Below are positions 1 to 10,253 of a stretch of 64,000 bases of DNA, piece by piece. The notes below the pieces were generated by a model, which worked only from the letters and a program-made list of their open reading frames with translations, had not been told where the DNA came from and did no database searches. The position numbers were made by a program, and so were the translations under genes. Source of the stretch: Sphingomonas sp. 7/4-4 (GTDB lineage Bacteria > Pseudomonadota > Alphaproteobacteria > Sphingomonadales > Sphingomonadaceae); the NCBI RefSeq assembly GCF_027941955.1, contig NZ_CP115960.1, positions 3,972,001 to 4,036,000 of the forward strand, written 5' to 3'. Numbering within the stretch: position 1 is the first letter of the stretch; every line of letters starts with the position of its first letter.

Positions 1-363
1 CGCTCCGGCAATATCCCGCACGCCGGCGAGATGAACGGTCCCCAGCCGCTGCAGGGTGGCTGCGTCGAACCGCTGCAACCCGGTATCGTCGAGTACCCAG
101 GTCACACGCCGGCCGGGCACCAGCCGCCGCACCTCGCCGAGCAGCGGCCCGGCGCAATCGCCATTGGCCCGGAGCGCGCCGTCTGCGCCGACCCACAGCA
201 ACCCGCCGTCGGGCGCCGCGGCGAATCCCGTCACCGGTCCGGACAGGCGCATGACCTCCACGCCGTCGTCCGGCCGCAGGTCGCCGCGCTCGGGGATCGC
301 CACCGTCAGCCAGCGGCTCCATTGCTCGGGCGTCGCGAAACGATAGCTGTCGCCGTCGGTCAT
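1..363 (-). CDS. eCIS baseplate-associated protein, N-terminal 121 residues (cut by window edge)
   Basis: The gene begins with ATG at 363 and overlaps the stop of the upstream baseplate gene as ATGA, so it is translationally coupled to the injection-system operon. Only the first 121 codons lie in the window; the rest runs off the left edge. The visible part starts MTDGDSYRFATPEQWSRWL and then shows short repeated beta-strand units with GGLLWVG- and LDDTGLQRFD-like patterns, as in beta-propeller (NHL/YVTN-like) repeats. Proteins of this kind commonly follow the TIGR02243-type baseplate gene in eCIS and tailocin loci. I do not recognise the exact family. A tail-associated propeller or adhesin role is inference from context. 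Confidence 0.6.
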   Translation of the reverse strand, partial: MTDGDSYRFATPEQWSRWLTVAIPERGDLRPDDGVEVMRLSGPVTGFAAAPDGGLLWVGADGALRANGDCAGPLLGEVRRLVPGRRVTWVLDDTGLQRFDAATLQRLGTVHLAGVRDIAGA

Positions 364-2219
364 CGCGGGCCCTCCATGATCGTGATCTCGGCGGGCGCGA
401 CGAGCTGGGGCAATTCGCCTTTGCCCACCGGAATCCGCCCGGCGATTCCTCCCGCGGCAGTCAGCCGGACCTCGACATCTCCACCCACGCCTTCGACACG
501 CCGGATCCAGCCGGCCATCGCCTCCGCGTCAACGTCGCGGCCGAGCGGCCAGGCCGCTTTGGCGGTGTCGAAACGGCCCGTCAGCATCGCCCGGACGCGT
601 TTGGCGACATCGGCGCGATCGGCACCCGGCGCCAGCCGGAGCGTCACCGCGGCGGTGAACGGACGATAGGACGGGGCCGCGATCACCAGCCGTTCGCCGA
701 TCGCGATGCGGGGGACGACCGCGCGCCGAATCCGTGCCAGCCAGTCCTGCGTCTCCCGCCCGGCGAAGCGGTGGCCGACGATCAAGGTCCGCGTCGCCGC
801 AATCGCCGGCTGCGCGCGGTTTGGCTCCCAGCCTTCGATCACCGTCGCGCGGACCATTGCGAGCGCGGGATCGAGCGCCAATGCCGCGTCTTCGATCTCT
901 CGGGCGGTGGCGAGCACACGGTTGCTGGCGAGTCCGGTCCGCACCGCGGCCAGCGTGGTGCCAACCGACTGGGCATTCTGGCCACCCTCGATCGGTGTCC
1001 GATTGCGCCACATCGTGCGCTGGCCGTCGAGCAGCCAATCGACGGGGTGGCGGACATCGCCGCCCGAGCCGCAGCTCAGCGTCAGTGTGACCGCGATTGT
1101 CTCTTCAGGTGCAGGTGTGCGGCCATTGATCCCGTTGCCGAAGCGCAGCCGGATACTGCTGCCATCGGCCCGCTCGGCGACACTGAAGCGGCGGTCGTCG
1201 GGGCCGGCGGGGTCGAGCCGGCCCGGGGTCCAGCGTGACATGGCCGCGTCGAGCGTGATGACGGCAACCGCGTCTTCCGCGTCGCTGATCCGCCATGTCC
1301 GCTCCTCAACCAGTTCGTCGGCGAGGAACAGGTCGCCTGGCGTCACCGAGATGGTCTGGCCCGGCCGGTCGTTGCCGCGATAGACCGGCAGCGCGATCGT
1401 CGCGCGCTGGGCGACCGGCAGCGCGTTGGCCGAGACTCGCACCAGCCGCGGCGACAAAGCGTAGTCGTGTCCCGGGCGCAACACGATCGCGTCGCCGAAC
1501 GTGGCGGGATCGATCACAACGATGATGACACCGCTGCGCTGGAGCCCGAAGGTGCTGTCGAGGCGCCGGTCGAGTGTGCGGCCTGCTGCGTCGTGGGCAT
1601 GGACGCGGCCGTCGCGCTGCGGCGGTTGCGCGGGTCCGGCACCGTCGACCTCGACGCCGATCGAGAGCAGCAACGGCGTGGCCGCGGGCCAGGCGATTCC
1701 CGGCAGCCGGGACAATTCGATCCGCAGTGTGCCGTCGCCGTCTTCCCCGAAAGGCGCGAACGTCGCGCGGGCACGGGCATTGACTGCAGTGTGATCGTCG
1801 CGATGACCGTCTGGATAGTCGGTCGCGACGCGGCTGATCTCGACGGGCAGCACATCCATGTCGGCGGCGGCTTCGAGCCGGGGCACCGCCTCACGGACCG
1901 GCTTGAGCACCGATCCGGCGATGACTCGATGGATCGTATCAGGTGCATCGGCCGGAAACAGCATGCCCTGGGCCGGCACCGCGCCGCGCGCCGACACGCC
2001 GAGCAGACGCGCCATCGCCGCTTGCTCGTCCTGGCGGTTGCGCGCGAGCGAATAGATCTGGCTGTCGGCCAGCCACGCCAGCAGCTCGACCAGCATGATG
2101 CCGGGATCGTGATAATTATAATCGGTCCATTGGGGCGCCAATGCCGGGAGCCGCGCGCGCGCGGCGGCAAGCAGGCCATCGAAATCGATATCGTCAAGAT
2201 TGGGCGCGAGCGGGATCAT
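360..2219 (-). CDS. Baseplate J-like protein (Afp12-like)
   Basis: A 619-residue protein in one unbroken frame, placed after a larger baseplate-J gene as Afp12 follows Afp11. The N-terminus carries the hallmark of this group: WTDYNYHDPGIMLVELLAWL at about residues 31-50, followed by a helical segment with ARNRQDEQAAMARLLG. The C-terminal third resembles the baseplate-J core (GEETIAVTLT-, WEPNRAQ- and RAVVPRIAIGERLVI-type segments). These wedge proteins assemble around the central spike and join the tube to the tail fibres. Start ATG 2217-2219 overlaps the upstream stop as ATGA. The downstream gene overlaps in the same way. Confidence 0.85.
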   Translation of the reverse strand: MIPLAPNLDDIDFDGLLAAARARLPALAPQWTDYNYHDPGIMLVELLAWLADSQIYSLARNRQDEQAAMARLLGVSARGAVPAQGMLFPADAPDTIHRVIAGSVLKPVREAVPRLEAAADMDVLPVEISRVATDYPDGHRDDHTAVNARARATFAPFGEDGDGTLRIELSRLPGIAWPAATPLLLSIGVEVDGAGPAQPPQRDGRVHAHDAAGRTLDRRLDSTFGLQRSGVIIVVIDPATFGDAIVLRPGHDYALSPRLVRVSANALPVAQRATIALPVYRGNDRPGQTISVTPGDLFLADELVEERTWRISDAEDAVAVITLDAAMSRWTPGRLDPAGPDDRRFSVAERADGSSIRLRFGNGINGRTPAPEETIAVTLTLSCGSGGDVRHPVDWLLDGQRTMWRNRTPIEGGQNAQSVGTTLAAVRTGLASNRVLATAREIEDAALALDPALAMVRATVIEGWEPNRAQPAIAATRTLIVGHRFAGRETQDWLARIRRAVVPRIAIGERLVIAAPSYRPFTAAVTLRLAPGADRADVAKRVRAMLTGRFDTAKAAWPLGRDVDAEAMAGWIRRVEGVGGDVEVRLTAAGGIAGRIPVGKGELPQLVAPAEITIMEGPR

Positions 2220-5200
2220 GCCGCGGCCTCCCCGTAAGCGCGAACCATGATGTCCGCGCGCTCGATCCGGATCAGCACGTCGCCGGGGAAGGGATCCGGC
2301 ATCGCCTGATGCGGGTCGGACCGGCCGATCGCGATGTCGCTGATCACAGCGCGATCACTGAGCGGGGCGAGTGCGGCGGCGATATCGTCGATTGTCGGCA
2401 GCCTGCCAACCGGCCATCCCCGGCCCTGGAATCCGCCGGTCTCATGGTCGCACAAAGCGAGGATCGCCGCTGCCGCTGCTTCCTCGATACCAACGAAATC
2501 CACTCCGGGGTCAGGCTCGACGGTCAGCGCCACTCCGATCGGCAGCAACCGGGGGCCGACCACCGTCAGCCGCGTGCGGACTCCGAAACTGGCGACCGCC
2601 TCCAGCGCACGCACGATCGCCTTGCGCGCCGAGGGCGGCGGGATCAGCCGTGCGCCGGCTCCGACGACGACCAGCCGGGTGCCGCCGTGGCGGTTCTCCG
2701 CCCGCGCCTGGGCGATGGTCGGGTCGCGCGCGAGGACATGGTTCTCGATATCGGCGAGCGTCACGATGCGGCCGTCATTGGCAAGCTTGGCCGGTGCACG
2801 GGCCCGCGCTCTTTCAGGGGCTTCGACATCGGCACCCCCGCCGCGCCGTCGAGCGCCGTCACCCGGTCGATCCCGGCGATCGGCGAGACCAGCTGCAGCT
2901 TGTCCCCAGCGCTCACTGCATTGGCGGACGCTCCGGCGACGCGCTGATAGGCAAGCGCAAGCACCGCGCTGCCCATCGGCGGCACCAATGCGTTGCGGCC
3001 GTTACCGAAGCCGACAATGCCGCGCTCCGCGTCGGTCGTGAACAGCCGGGCCGGAGCGGTGCTGCCCTCGACGGGGAATTCGTCGACCCGCGTCCAGGCG
3101 ACCCACGGACCGGGCATGCCGGCGACATCGGAGGCGGCGCCGAGCGCGAGCGCCTCGTCCTCGCCAACAGGTTCGGCCACGCGAAGGATCAGGCTATCGG
3201 GATCAATCGGAGTAGCGAACAACCGGAATTGCTGATCGGGTGCCCCCGACGAGGTGCCGATCGTCTCGATCGTGCGAGTCTCGACCGACGCGGCGACGAC
3301 GCCGTTCAGATAGACTCCGCGCAACCGGGGCGACCAGGCAGTCGCGTCGCCCTTCGGCGTCAGGCGTAGCCAATAGGCGCTGGTCCCGAACAGGACAATG
3401 CGATCGGGTGGTTGCGCCACCTCGATCGCGATCACCCCGCTCTCGCCCAGGCCGCTGCTACCGTCGCTCAGCACGCGCGCGGTCCAGAACCCTCCGGCGC
3501 GGAACATCGCCGCTTCAATCGCCCAGTCGCCGCCATGCGCGACCGCATCGACGAACAGCGACAACGGCGACTGGTCGATCGGCTGGTCGAACCCGATCAG
3601 CACCGCGCGCGAGGCCGCGGAAGCCGGCTCGGGGCCAGTGCCCGGCGCTATCGTGTCTGTGTCGGGCATTTCACGGCAACAATCCGGGATCGAATTGAAG
3701 TCCGGCGCGGCCGCTGCCTGCGGGGCGAGCGCTTCGGCGACGGTCGGAAAGATCGTCACCGGCAGGCCGGCGTCATTGGCGTTGGTCTGATCGATCATGC
3801 CGAGATTGTCGGCGGTGACGACGATCGCCGGCTTGACCGGCTCGGTCACGCAATAATTGATCTTCAGGCTGATTATGTAGGGGGCACGGATCGCGCTCAG
3901 GTCGCGTGTCACGCTCTGCTCGGTCTTAGTGCCTTTCACTTCCGAGGTGACAGTGACCTTTGCCTCGCCGTAATCGCCCCCGACGAGGCGCGCCCGGATC
4001 CACAGATTCTTGCGTCCACCGACTTCGGTCTCGGTCAGGTTCGCCGGGGCCTTGAAGAAGATTCCCTGACTTATCTGCAGGTTGGCGGTGCGGTCGGAGA
4101 AATCGAACGCGTCGGTATCGAGTGCCCACCACGACGCGCCGTTCCAATATTCCCAGGACAGGGCCGGATTGGCCGGATCGCTGGGCCCCAATGCGGTCCA
4201 GCCGCCTGCCGCCACAGTCAGCACCGCGGTTTCGTCGTCGATCAGGGCGTGGTCGAGCCGGATTGCCGGGAAGTTGCCGAAATACTCTACGCGCGTGACG
4301 GCGAAGTCGCTGTAGAACGACCGTAACGACACCGTTGTGAGCAATTGCGACAGGTCCAGCGCGTCGGACGGCTGGAGCTGGAAGTAATCCTGCAACTTCA
4401 GATCGGCGTCGGCGATCAGATCGAGCAATTGATAGGCCAGGCCGGTATGTGCCGGCAGATCCGGCGAGTCGGCCGGCAGCTTCCAGGCAGCGTCATCGTC
4501 GTCATAGCGCAGGTGCCAGATGCCGAGCGGCTGGCCGGCGATGCTCAGGAACAGATCGACTGCGTGCTGCGCCGTGCTGACATGGCCCGATTGATCGGTG
4601 AGCGTGATCAGCCCGCCGTTTTCGGCGATCGTGCCGGTTTCGGTGCCTTTTTTGAAGAACGACCCGCTGCGCGTCACGCCCGACGCCGTCCCATCCGGGG
4701 TCAAGGGCAGCAGCAGTCGGTCGCCGCTGCCATCGGCGATCAGATAGCCGCCGCCATTGTCCTCGTCCGCGTCGACGAAATAGATCGCCCCGGCGGGGAC
4801 GTCGCGACCATCGGCGACCTGGCGCTGTGTGCCGGTGACCTTGATCGGCTGGTTCAGCTGGTCGCCCGGCGCGGCACGATAGAGCAGGCCGCGATCCCAA
4901 TGCTGGGTCATCGCGCGATCCCCGGCGAAGACGATCTGGCGGACCGGATTGGTGCTGTCGCCGATCGCTTCGATTCCATAGGTAGCCTCGAAATCGTCGC
5001 CGCGGCGGATGAAGCGGACAGGCGTCGCGGTCGCGATCGCGATCACCGGTGCGCCGTCGTCCTCGACCGGCGGCTCGAAGGTGATCGGCAAAGGCGGGCA
5101 AGTGCCGACCTCGACGACCTCGCCGGCACCGCCGGAGTCGAGCGTGACCAATTGCAGATTCTGCCTCGCCGTCCGCCGGCGCCGCATCGTCATAGCCGGC

Positions 5201-7096
5201 GATGTGGAAGCGATCGAAGCTGTCGCCGGGCGGTGCGCAGGCGGCGCGGCCGGAGGCGGGCAGTTCGTCCGGGTCGAGCAGCGCGAAGTCGAAGGGGTCG
5301 GCGACGGCGCCCTGCTTGACGCGGACGCGCCACTGGCCGCCTTCGTCGACGATCAGCAGCGCGGCGTCGCGGCCCTGGACCGGGATCAGGTCATAGGCGT
5401 CTTCGGGGGCTGGAGCTCGAAGGCACGGCTGCGCCAGCTCTGCAGCCGCGTGCCGACCATGGCATGGATCGATCCTTCGAAGATGTTTGCGGCAATCACC
5501 GCGCCGACCGGCACCGCGGCATCCTCGGGCGCGGCTGCCAGTTTCGTCCATCTGACCGCGCCTTCGACCAACGGCGTGCCGATCGGAAATTCGGCGAGAT
5601 AGACCGCGCCGATCCCGCCGATCGCGATCCGCACCCATTCGCTGTCGATCCGCGCCGACAGATGCGGCTGGTCAGGCAGTTCGGCGGGCCGATCGCCGTC
5701 GCGCGGCCCGGGCACGACCGAGAAGCTCGGCATGCCGAAGCCGAACCGTGCCGCATAGAGCTGGTGATCGGTGCCGAGGCCGAACATATAGGTCAAACCG
5801 CCCCCGCCGCCGCGACGATCCGCTCGAGCGACGCGCCCCCAGCGACAGGCACAGGCTGACCTCGGCGCCGGCTTTCCCGAAGGCTTCGGCGCAGCCGACG
5901 TAGAAGGCGTCGTACAGACGCGGCTCGCGGCCGAAGGGGTAATAGGGCTTGTTGGGGACGACTGGTGTGGTGACCGCGACTGCGTCATATTCGACCGCGG
6001 GCAGCTCGGTCCCGCTCGCAGGGGCGCAGCGCCGATCATGCTCCATCGAGCATAATCCGCCGCTCGACACCGCCATGGTGATGTCGGTCGCGAGGGAGGA
6101 GCCGGCCGAGCTGCCGTCGAGCCGTCCGCGAATCCACAGCGCGTTGCGCCCATCGACGATCGTCTTCTCGGGCTTGCCCTCGGGCTTCTCCAGTGCCCAG
6201 TGATCGGTATCGAAACGGGCCTCGAATGCCTGCCAGCCGGCGGGTGCGCCGTCGGCGCCCGGCCCGAACCATTCCCAGGTCATTGCCTGGCCCGGCTCGA
6301 CTCCAGCAACGGTGATGGTCAATGCACCGGCGACATCGAGCATCGTCGGGTGGCTGAGGTAGAGCGCGTGGTCCTGCCGGTTGCGCGAGCCGGCGAACGG
6401 CACGAAGCGATCGACCACGAACAATTGGTCGCCCTTGGCGATCGTCCCGGCGAGCGCCGGCGTGAAGCTGACGACGTCGTTCTTGACCTCGGTGATGTCA
6501 TATTCCGGCGTGCCGTCCGCGGTGAAGCAGATCGTCATGCCCTTAACGAGCCCCAGGACGGGATCCACCTGGACCATCGTCGCGCCGGAGCCCGCTGCGC
6601 TGCGAACGTTGCGCGTCACCACGGCGGGGGCGGGCAGCACCGGGGTCACCACGCCCGATGGCGCCAGATAGATCGCGTCTGCGCTCAGATCGGCGGCGGT
6701 CAGCGCCGCAACCTTGCCGCGAACCAGGGCGATGCCGCTTTCGATTTCGAAAATGGTCGGAGTCGTGCCGGTATCGGCCATCAATTTCGTGCGCGCCGGT
6801 GCGACCAGCCCACCGGGTGCGGTATCGCTCAGCTTGAGCGCCACCGGCACGCGCGCCGGAAGAGCCGGATCACGCCCGATCCCCATCGCCGCGTAGAAAT
6901 TGTCGGCCTGTTTCTCGGGCACCTTGTCGAGCCGCCGCGTGACTTCCTCGAACATCCGCGCCGCGGCGCCGATCAGCGCAGCCTCGATCGTGCCCGGCTC
7001 GACCGGCGCGCCATCGGGGCCGAGCAACGCCGTCGCCCGGCGCACCAGTTGCGCGCGGACCATTTCCTGGCTGCGGCCGTCCAGCTTCTCGCTCAT
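2216..7096 (-). CDS. Large baseplate-J-like assembly protein (Afp11-like), frame broken at five or more points
   Basis: Read as one gene of about 1,628 codons. The N-terminus (MSEKLDGRSQEMVRAQLVRR) and two WEW/WEYWNG modules that each end in a LWIR-type strand belong to the TIGR02243-type putative baseplate assembly family. The frame breaks at C5 runs 5836-5840 and 5801-5805, the G5 run 5405-5409 and the C5 run 2835-2839. Adding one base at each restores continuous family-like sequence, for example SLGGASLERIVAAAGGGL and GGADVEAPERARARAPAKL. A further break at about 5161-5190 needs two missing bases or one extra base. The 182-residue tail that could start at GTG 2764 begins inside the conserved GRIVTLADIE motif, so it is not a separate gene. 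ATGA overlaps with both neighbours support one operon. Two adjacent genes remain possible if the 5180 break is real. Confidence 0.75.
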
Positions 7097-7509
7097 GGCG
7101 TGCCGCTCTCCTTGAAGTAGAACGGATAGACGAGGTTGTCGGTCTGGTTGGTGCGGCGGACGCGATAGTCGATCCCGACCAACAACAGACCGTCGAGCGC
7201 GCCCATAGGATCGACCTTGACGCTCAGCAGTTCGATCCGTGGCTCATAGGTATTGAGCGCATCGCGCACCGCCTGCTCGACTGCGTAAAGCGTCGTGGTG
7301 CTCATCTCCTCGAACACGAAATCGTGGATGCCGCAGCCGAATCGCGGCCGCATCACACGTTCGCCGCGCGCGGTTTGCAGAATGATGCGGATCGCTTCCT
7401 TGATGTCGCGGCCATAAGCCGACAGCGCGATATCGCCGGTGGCAGGATCGGTGGCGACCGGGAACCGCCAGCCGATGCCGAGGAAGTCGCGATGTCCCTG
7501 ACTGTCCAT
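7093..7509 (-). CDS. gp25/GPW family baseplate wedge protein (Afp9-like)
   Basis: A 138-residue protein, the normal size for the GPW/gp25 family, which connects the inner baseplate to the first sheath ring. Family features are the early LGIGWRFPV segment, IKEAIRIILQTARGERVM, the hallmark RPRFGCGIHDFVFE at about residues 56-69, and ALNTYEPRIEL. ATG at 7509 lies one base after the PAAR gene stop. Its own stop overlaps the start of the large baseplate gene. Order and size match Afp9, and I see nothing unusual in the sequence. Confidence 0.93.
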   Translation of the reverse strand: MDSQGHRDFLGIGWRFPVATDPATGDIALSAYGRDIKEAIRIILQTARGERVMRPRFGCGIHDFVFEEMSTTTLYAVEQAVRDALNTYEPRIELLSVKVDPMGALDGLLLVGIDYRVRRTNQTDNLVYPFYFKESGTP

Positions 7510-7510
7510 A

Positions 7511-7810
7511 TCAGCCTCCGACCAGCACGGTGGGGGCGCCCATCGCGATCGCGTTGGGGGCGCCGGCCTCGACCACCATGTCGCCCTGGCGCGCGGCGGG
7601 AAGGCCGCCGATCAGCACCGTCGCGCTGCCCAGGGCAACCACGCCGCCGACATGCGGTTTGACGCCGTCGACCAGCGGACAGACATGCGTGTCGCCGCCC
7701 GCGCGCCAGGCCGGCTGGCCGGCGATCAGCACGGTCGGCGCGCCCGGGCCGGGGCCGAGCGGCGTGCCGTGGCTGGTGGGGTCTCCGACGCGGGCGGCTG
7801 GCTGTCCCAT
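7511..7810 (-). CDS. PAAR-domain spike tip protein (Afp10-like)
   Basis: A 99-residue protein starting MGQPAARVGDPTSHG. It has the repeated PAAR pattern: ARVGDP near the start, GDTHVCPLVDG at about 39-49 with His and Cys positioned to bind the tip metal ion, then GSATVLIGGLPAARQGD and a last GAPTVLVGG. Such proteins form the sharp cone that caps the spike trimer. ATG 7808-7810 overlaps the stop of the spike gene by one base. There is no C-terminal extension, so it carries no fused effector domain. Confidence 0.93.
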   Translation of the reverse strand: MGQPAARVGDPTSHGTPLGPGPGAPTVLIAGQPAWRAGGDTHVCPLVDGVKPHVGGVVALGSATVLIGGLPAARQGDMVVEAGAPNAIAMGAPTVLVGG

Positions 7811-8444
7811 CAGTTGATCTTCACCATGCCGGCGCTCGCGCTGAGCGTTGCGCCGCCCTTGAGTTCGAGCGATGCCGAGGCCTCGATCGTGATCTTGGGT
7901 GCTTTCAGCGACAGGCTGGCCGAAGCCTCGACGCTGATCGCGCCGCTTTTGGTATCGATCGAGATTGTGTTGCTCGCATCGGTGATGCGGATGCCGTCGT
8001 CGTCGATCTCGACTTTCTTGCCGTCGCTCAGCTGGACCGTGACGACGCCCTTGGCATCGCTGTCGTCGAACTGCAGCATGTGGCCCTTGCGCGACTTGAT
8101 CACGCGATGGTCGTTCTTCTTGCTGTCGTTGGCGTCGGGCGGCTTGTCCGTGTCGCTCCACAGCCCGCCCAGCACATAGGGCTTGCGGATGTCGTCGCGG
8201 TCGAACGCGACCAGGACCTCGTCGCCGACTTCGGGCAGGAAATAGGCACCGCGCGCGGCGCCGGCCATCGGGGCCATGCAGCGCACCCAATCGGTGGTGA
8301 AGCCGGCCTCACGCCACGGGAAATTGAGCTTGACCCTGCCGAGCCCCTGGGGATCGGCATTGTCGACGACGGTGGCGACGGCGACGCCGGCGACCGAGCC
8401 GCCGGCCTCGCGTTGCGATTCGAGAAGGAGTCGAGGCCGCTCAT
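7810..8444 (-). CDS. gpV/VgrG C-terminal-like baseplate spike protein (Afp8 spike-like)
   Basis: About 211 residues once one base is restored near 8420-8426. The coupled ATG at 8444 overlaps the hub gene stop as ATGA and gives MSGLDSF, which then runs into LESQREAGGSVAGVAVATVV. The OB-fold section contains NADPQGLGRVKLNFPW and ARGAYFLPEVGDEVLVAF, both typical of gpV/VgrG spikes. The C-terminal half is a regular beta-prism with alternating Val/Ile/Ser/Asp strands (DGIRITDASNTISIDTKSG). It sits between hub and PAAR tip and probably trimerises as the central needle. Without the repair the frame would start at ATG 8493 inside the hub gene, which is less likely. Confidence 0.88.
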
Positions 8445-9565
8445 GCGACCGGCCGCTCGACCGAGAATTTCGTCCGATACCCGGCGCCGTCATAGCGGTG
8501 GACGGTCTTGGTGACGTAGTAATTGTTCGAAAATTGCTGGCCGATCCCGGCCAGCGTGATGCTGGTATCGGGCAGCAATTCGGGCAGGCCGAACGTCTCG
8601 CCTTCGCCTTTCATCAGATTGTTGCTCAGCTTGGCCAGTTCGGCGGCGGCGATCTGGTCGGCCTCCTGTTTCGACTTGACCGCGCGGCGCTCACGGCGGA
8701 CCGCGCTGCGGCCATAAGCCGAGGCGATGATGTCGCCGCCGGAAGGCTCGCCCTTATTGCCCTTGTCGGCAGTGGCGACGCCGACGATCGCCTCCTTCTT
8801 GACTTCGTCCCAGCCGAGGATCTCGAACTTCTTGACCTGTTTGCCCAAATCGATGTCGGGCTTGAAACTGAGCAGGTCGCCGCCCCAGTCGAGTGTCGTC
8901 AGCGGGGGATCGATCGGGCTGCGCGGGCGGAACACCAGGACGTCGCGTCCCGGGGACGCGCGCACGAAGAATTCCCATTTCTGCTTCGGGTTGGAGAAAT
9001 TCTCGGCGAGCTTGCGCAGGAATTCCAGGTCGTTCTGCAGATTGGCGTCGAGCGTGATGTTGGACGGCGGATCGCCCGAGAATTTGAGCGTCACGCCGTA
9101 AGCCTGGGCGACTTCGTTGACGGCGTCGCGGATCGAGCGGTTCTCCAGCCGGTGCTCGGTCGTGTCGAACGTCATCATTTGCAGGACATCGAGACCCGAC
9201 ACTTCGATCTCGGGGGCGCCGCCCTCCGCGAAGCTTGTCGAGATCGAATTGATGAAGCCCGAGATCAGAAGCGTCTGATGCGCCCGATCGCCATAGCCCA
9301 TCTTGATCCACACCGATTGGCCGAGCTTGAGCAGCGGCATCAGCGCTTCGCCGCGCGGCGTGAAGAAGTCGCGCTTCTCGGCGTCGAAGGCGTGCGGGAT
9401 GGTGAAGCGGAACGCGCCGACCGTGCTGATCGCCAGATCGACCTCCACCTGCGTGAAATCGAGTCCGTAGCGATCACGCATATCGGTGTCGGCGCTGCCG
9501 AGCGCGATCGTCGCGCCCGGCACGTACAGCTTGCTCGGCGCGCTATTGCGATCGGTTAAGAGCAT
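8441..9565 (-). CDS. Phage late control gpD-like hub protein (Afp8 N-terminal-like)
   Basis: A 374-residue protein of the gpD/VgrG N-terminal group, which forms the hub at the end of the tube. Features include FRFTIPHAFDAEKRDFF, the GYGDRAHQTLLISGFI strand pair, a NDLEFLRKLAENF helix at about 168-180 typical of this family, and PRSPIDPPLTTLDWGGDLL. Hub and spike are separate genes here, whereas VgrG and Afp8 fuse them. Start ATG 9565 overlaps the upstream LysM protein by 23 bases; its stop overlaps the spike start as ATGA. Confidence 0.88.
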   Translation of the reverse strand: MLLTDRNSAPSKLYVPGATIALGSADTDMRDRYGLDFTQVEVDLAISTVGAFRFTIPHAFDAEKRDFFTPRGEALMPLLKLGQSVWIKMGYGDRAHQTLLISGFINSISTSFAEGGAPEIEVSGLDVLQMMTFDTTEHRLENRSIRDAVNEVAQAYGVTLKFSGDPPSNITLDANLQNDLEFLRKLAENFSNPKQKWEFFVRASPGRDVLVFRPRSPIDPPLTTLDWGGDLLSFKPDIDLGKQVKKFEILGWDEVKKEAIVGVATADKGNKGEPSGGDIIASAYGRSAVRRERRAVKSKQEADQIAAAELAKLSNNLMKGEGETFGLPELLPDTSITLAGIGQQFSNNYYVTKTVHRYDGAGYRTKFSVERPVA

Positions 9566-10253
9566 TGCTCACCTCCAGCGGCGGCACGCGTAGCCAGTCG
9601 CCCGGGACCAGCGCACGGGGGTCGTCCACGTCACTCGCCGCGGCGACCACGCGCCAGTAGCGAGGATCGCCATATTCCGTGTCGGCGATCTCCCAGATCG
9701 TCTCTGCCGCCCCGATCTGACGGCGCTTGGTCTTGTCGGCGGATTCGAGGCGTACCTTGGGCGCGTCGCGATCGTGCGGCGTAAACCCCTTGAACGACAC
9801 CGACAGATTGGCGCGCGCCGGCGTGCCGTCGGGGCGGAACAGGGAGGTCTTGCGGCCGATCTTCTCGATCACTGCGTCGAACCGCAGCGGCCCCCAGACG
9901 AACCGCACCGGCGGCGGCGCGTGGAGCGTGCGGTCGATATCGAGCAGCGAAAGGATCTCGTCGATCCGATCCTTGACGCTCTTGCCGCCGCCCGAGGCGA
10001 TCGGGAGGAAGTCGTCGGGCGGGCCCTTGGGATCGGTCCAGTCATCGAGGAACAGGTCCATCGACAAGGTCGGTGCGTCGCCGTTGACGAACTGGATCAG
10101 CGGGCCGCCCAGCCCCGGCAGGGGAGTCGACTTATAGGCGTTGCCGCGCTCGAGGCTGTATTCGGCCGGGTTGAACAGCACCTGGATGCGTTCGCCCATG
10201 CGGGCGCCGCCGAGTATTTCGATATAGGCTTTTTCGAGCGACTTGCCGAACAT
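9543..10253 (-). CDS. Afp7-like CIS tube-end protein with LysM-type C-terminus
   Basis: About 236 residues. The N-terminal domain (ILGGARMGERIQVLFNPAEY, then GDAPTLSMDLFLDDW) matches the conserved domain of Afp7-type adaptor proteins. The last 50 residues form a LysM-like module (TIWEIADTEYGDPRYWRVVA and PGDWLRVPPL). In contractile systems this protein joins the end of the tube to the hub. I chose ATG 10251-10253, which overlaps the upstream stop by one base; GTG at 10256 would add one residue. It is followed by the hub gene, as expected for Afp7-Afp8 order. Confidence 0.88.
   Translation of the reverse strand: MFGKSLEKAYIEILGGARMGERIQVLFNPAEYSLERGNAYKSTPLPGLGGPLIQFVNGDAPTLSMDLFLDDWTDPKGPPDDFLPIASGGGKSVKDRIDEILSLLDIDRTLHAPPPVRFVWGPLRFDAVIEKIGRKTSLFRPDGTPARANLSVSFKGFTPHDRDAPKVRLESADKTKRRQIGAAETIWEIADTEYGDPRYWRVVAAASDVDDPRALVPGDWLRVPPLEVSNALNRSQ

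Noticed and set aside
2216..2764. Separate 182-residue gene starting at GTG 2764
   Set aside because: The start lies inside the conserved GRIVTLADIE motif of the baseplate family, and one restored base at 2835-2839 joins it to the upstream frame.
2761..2850. Programmed ribosomal frameshift in the baseplate gene
   Set aside because: No X-XXY-YYZ heptamer in the correct phase is present, and many unrelated genes in the window share the same one-base-missing pattern.
4345..5319. Long open frame on the plus strand opposite the baseplate gene
   Set aside because: It mirrors codon bias of the minus-strand gene, is rich in Arg/Asp/Gln repeats and shows no family features. The same applies to other long antisense frames such as 31-669, 8276-9559, 13233-14573 and 51890-55408.
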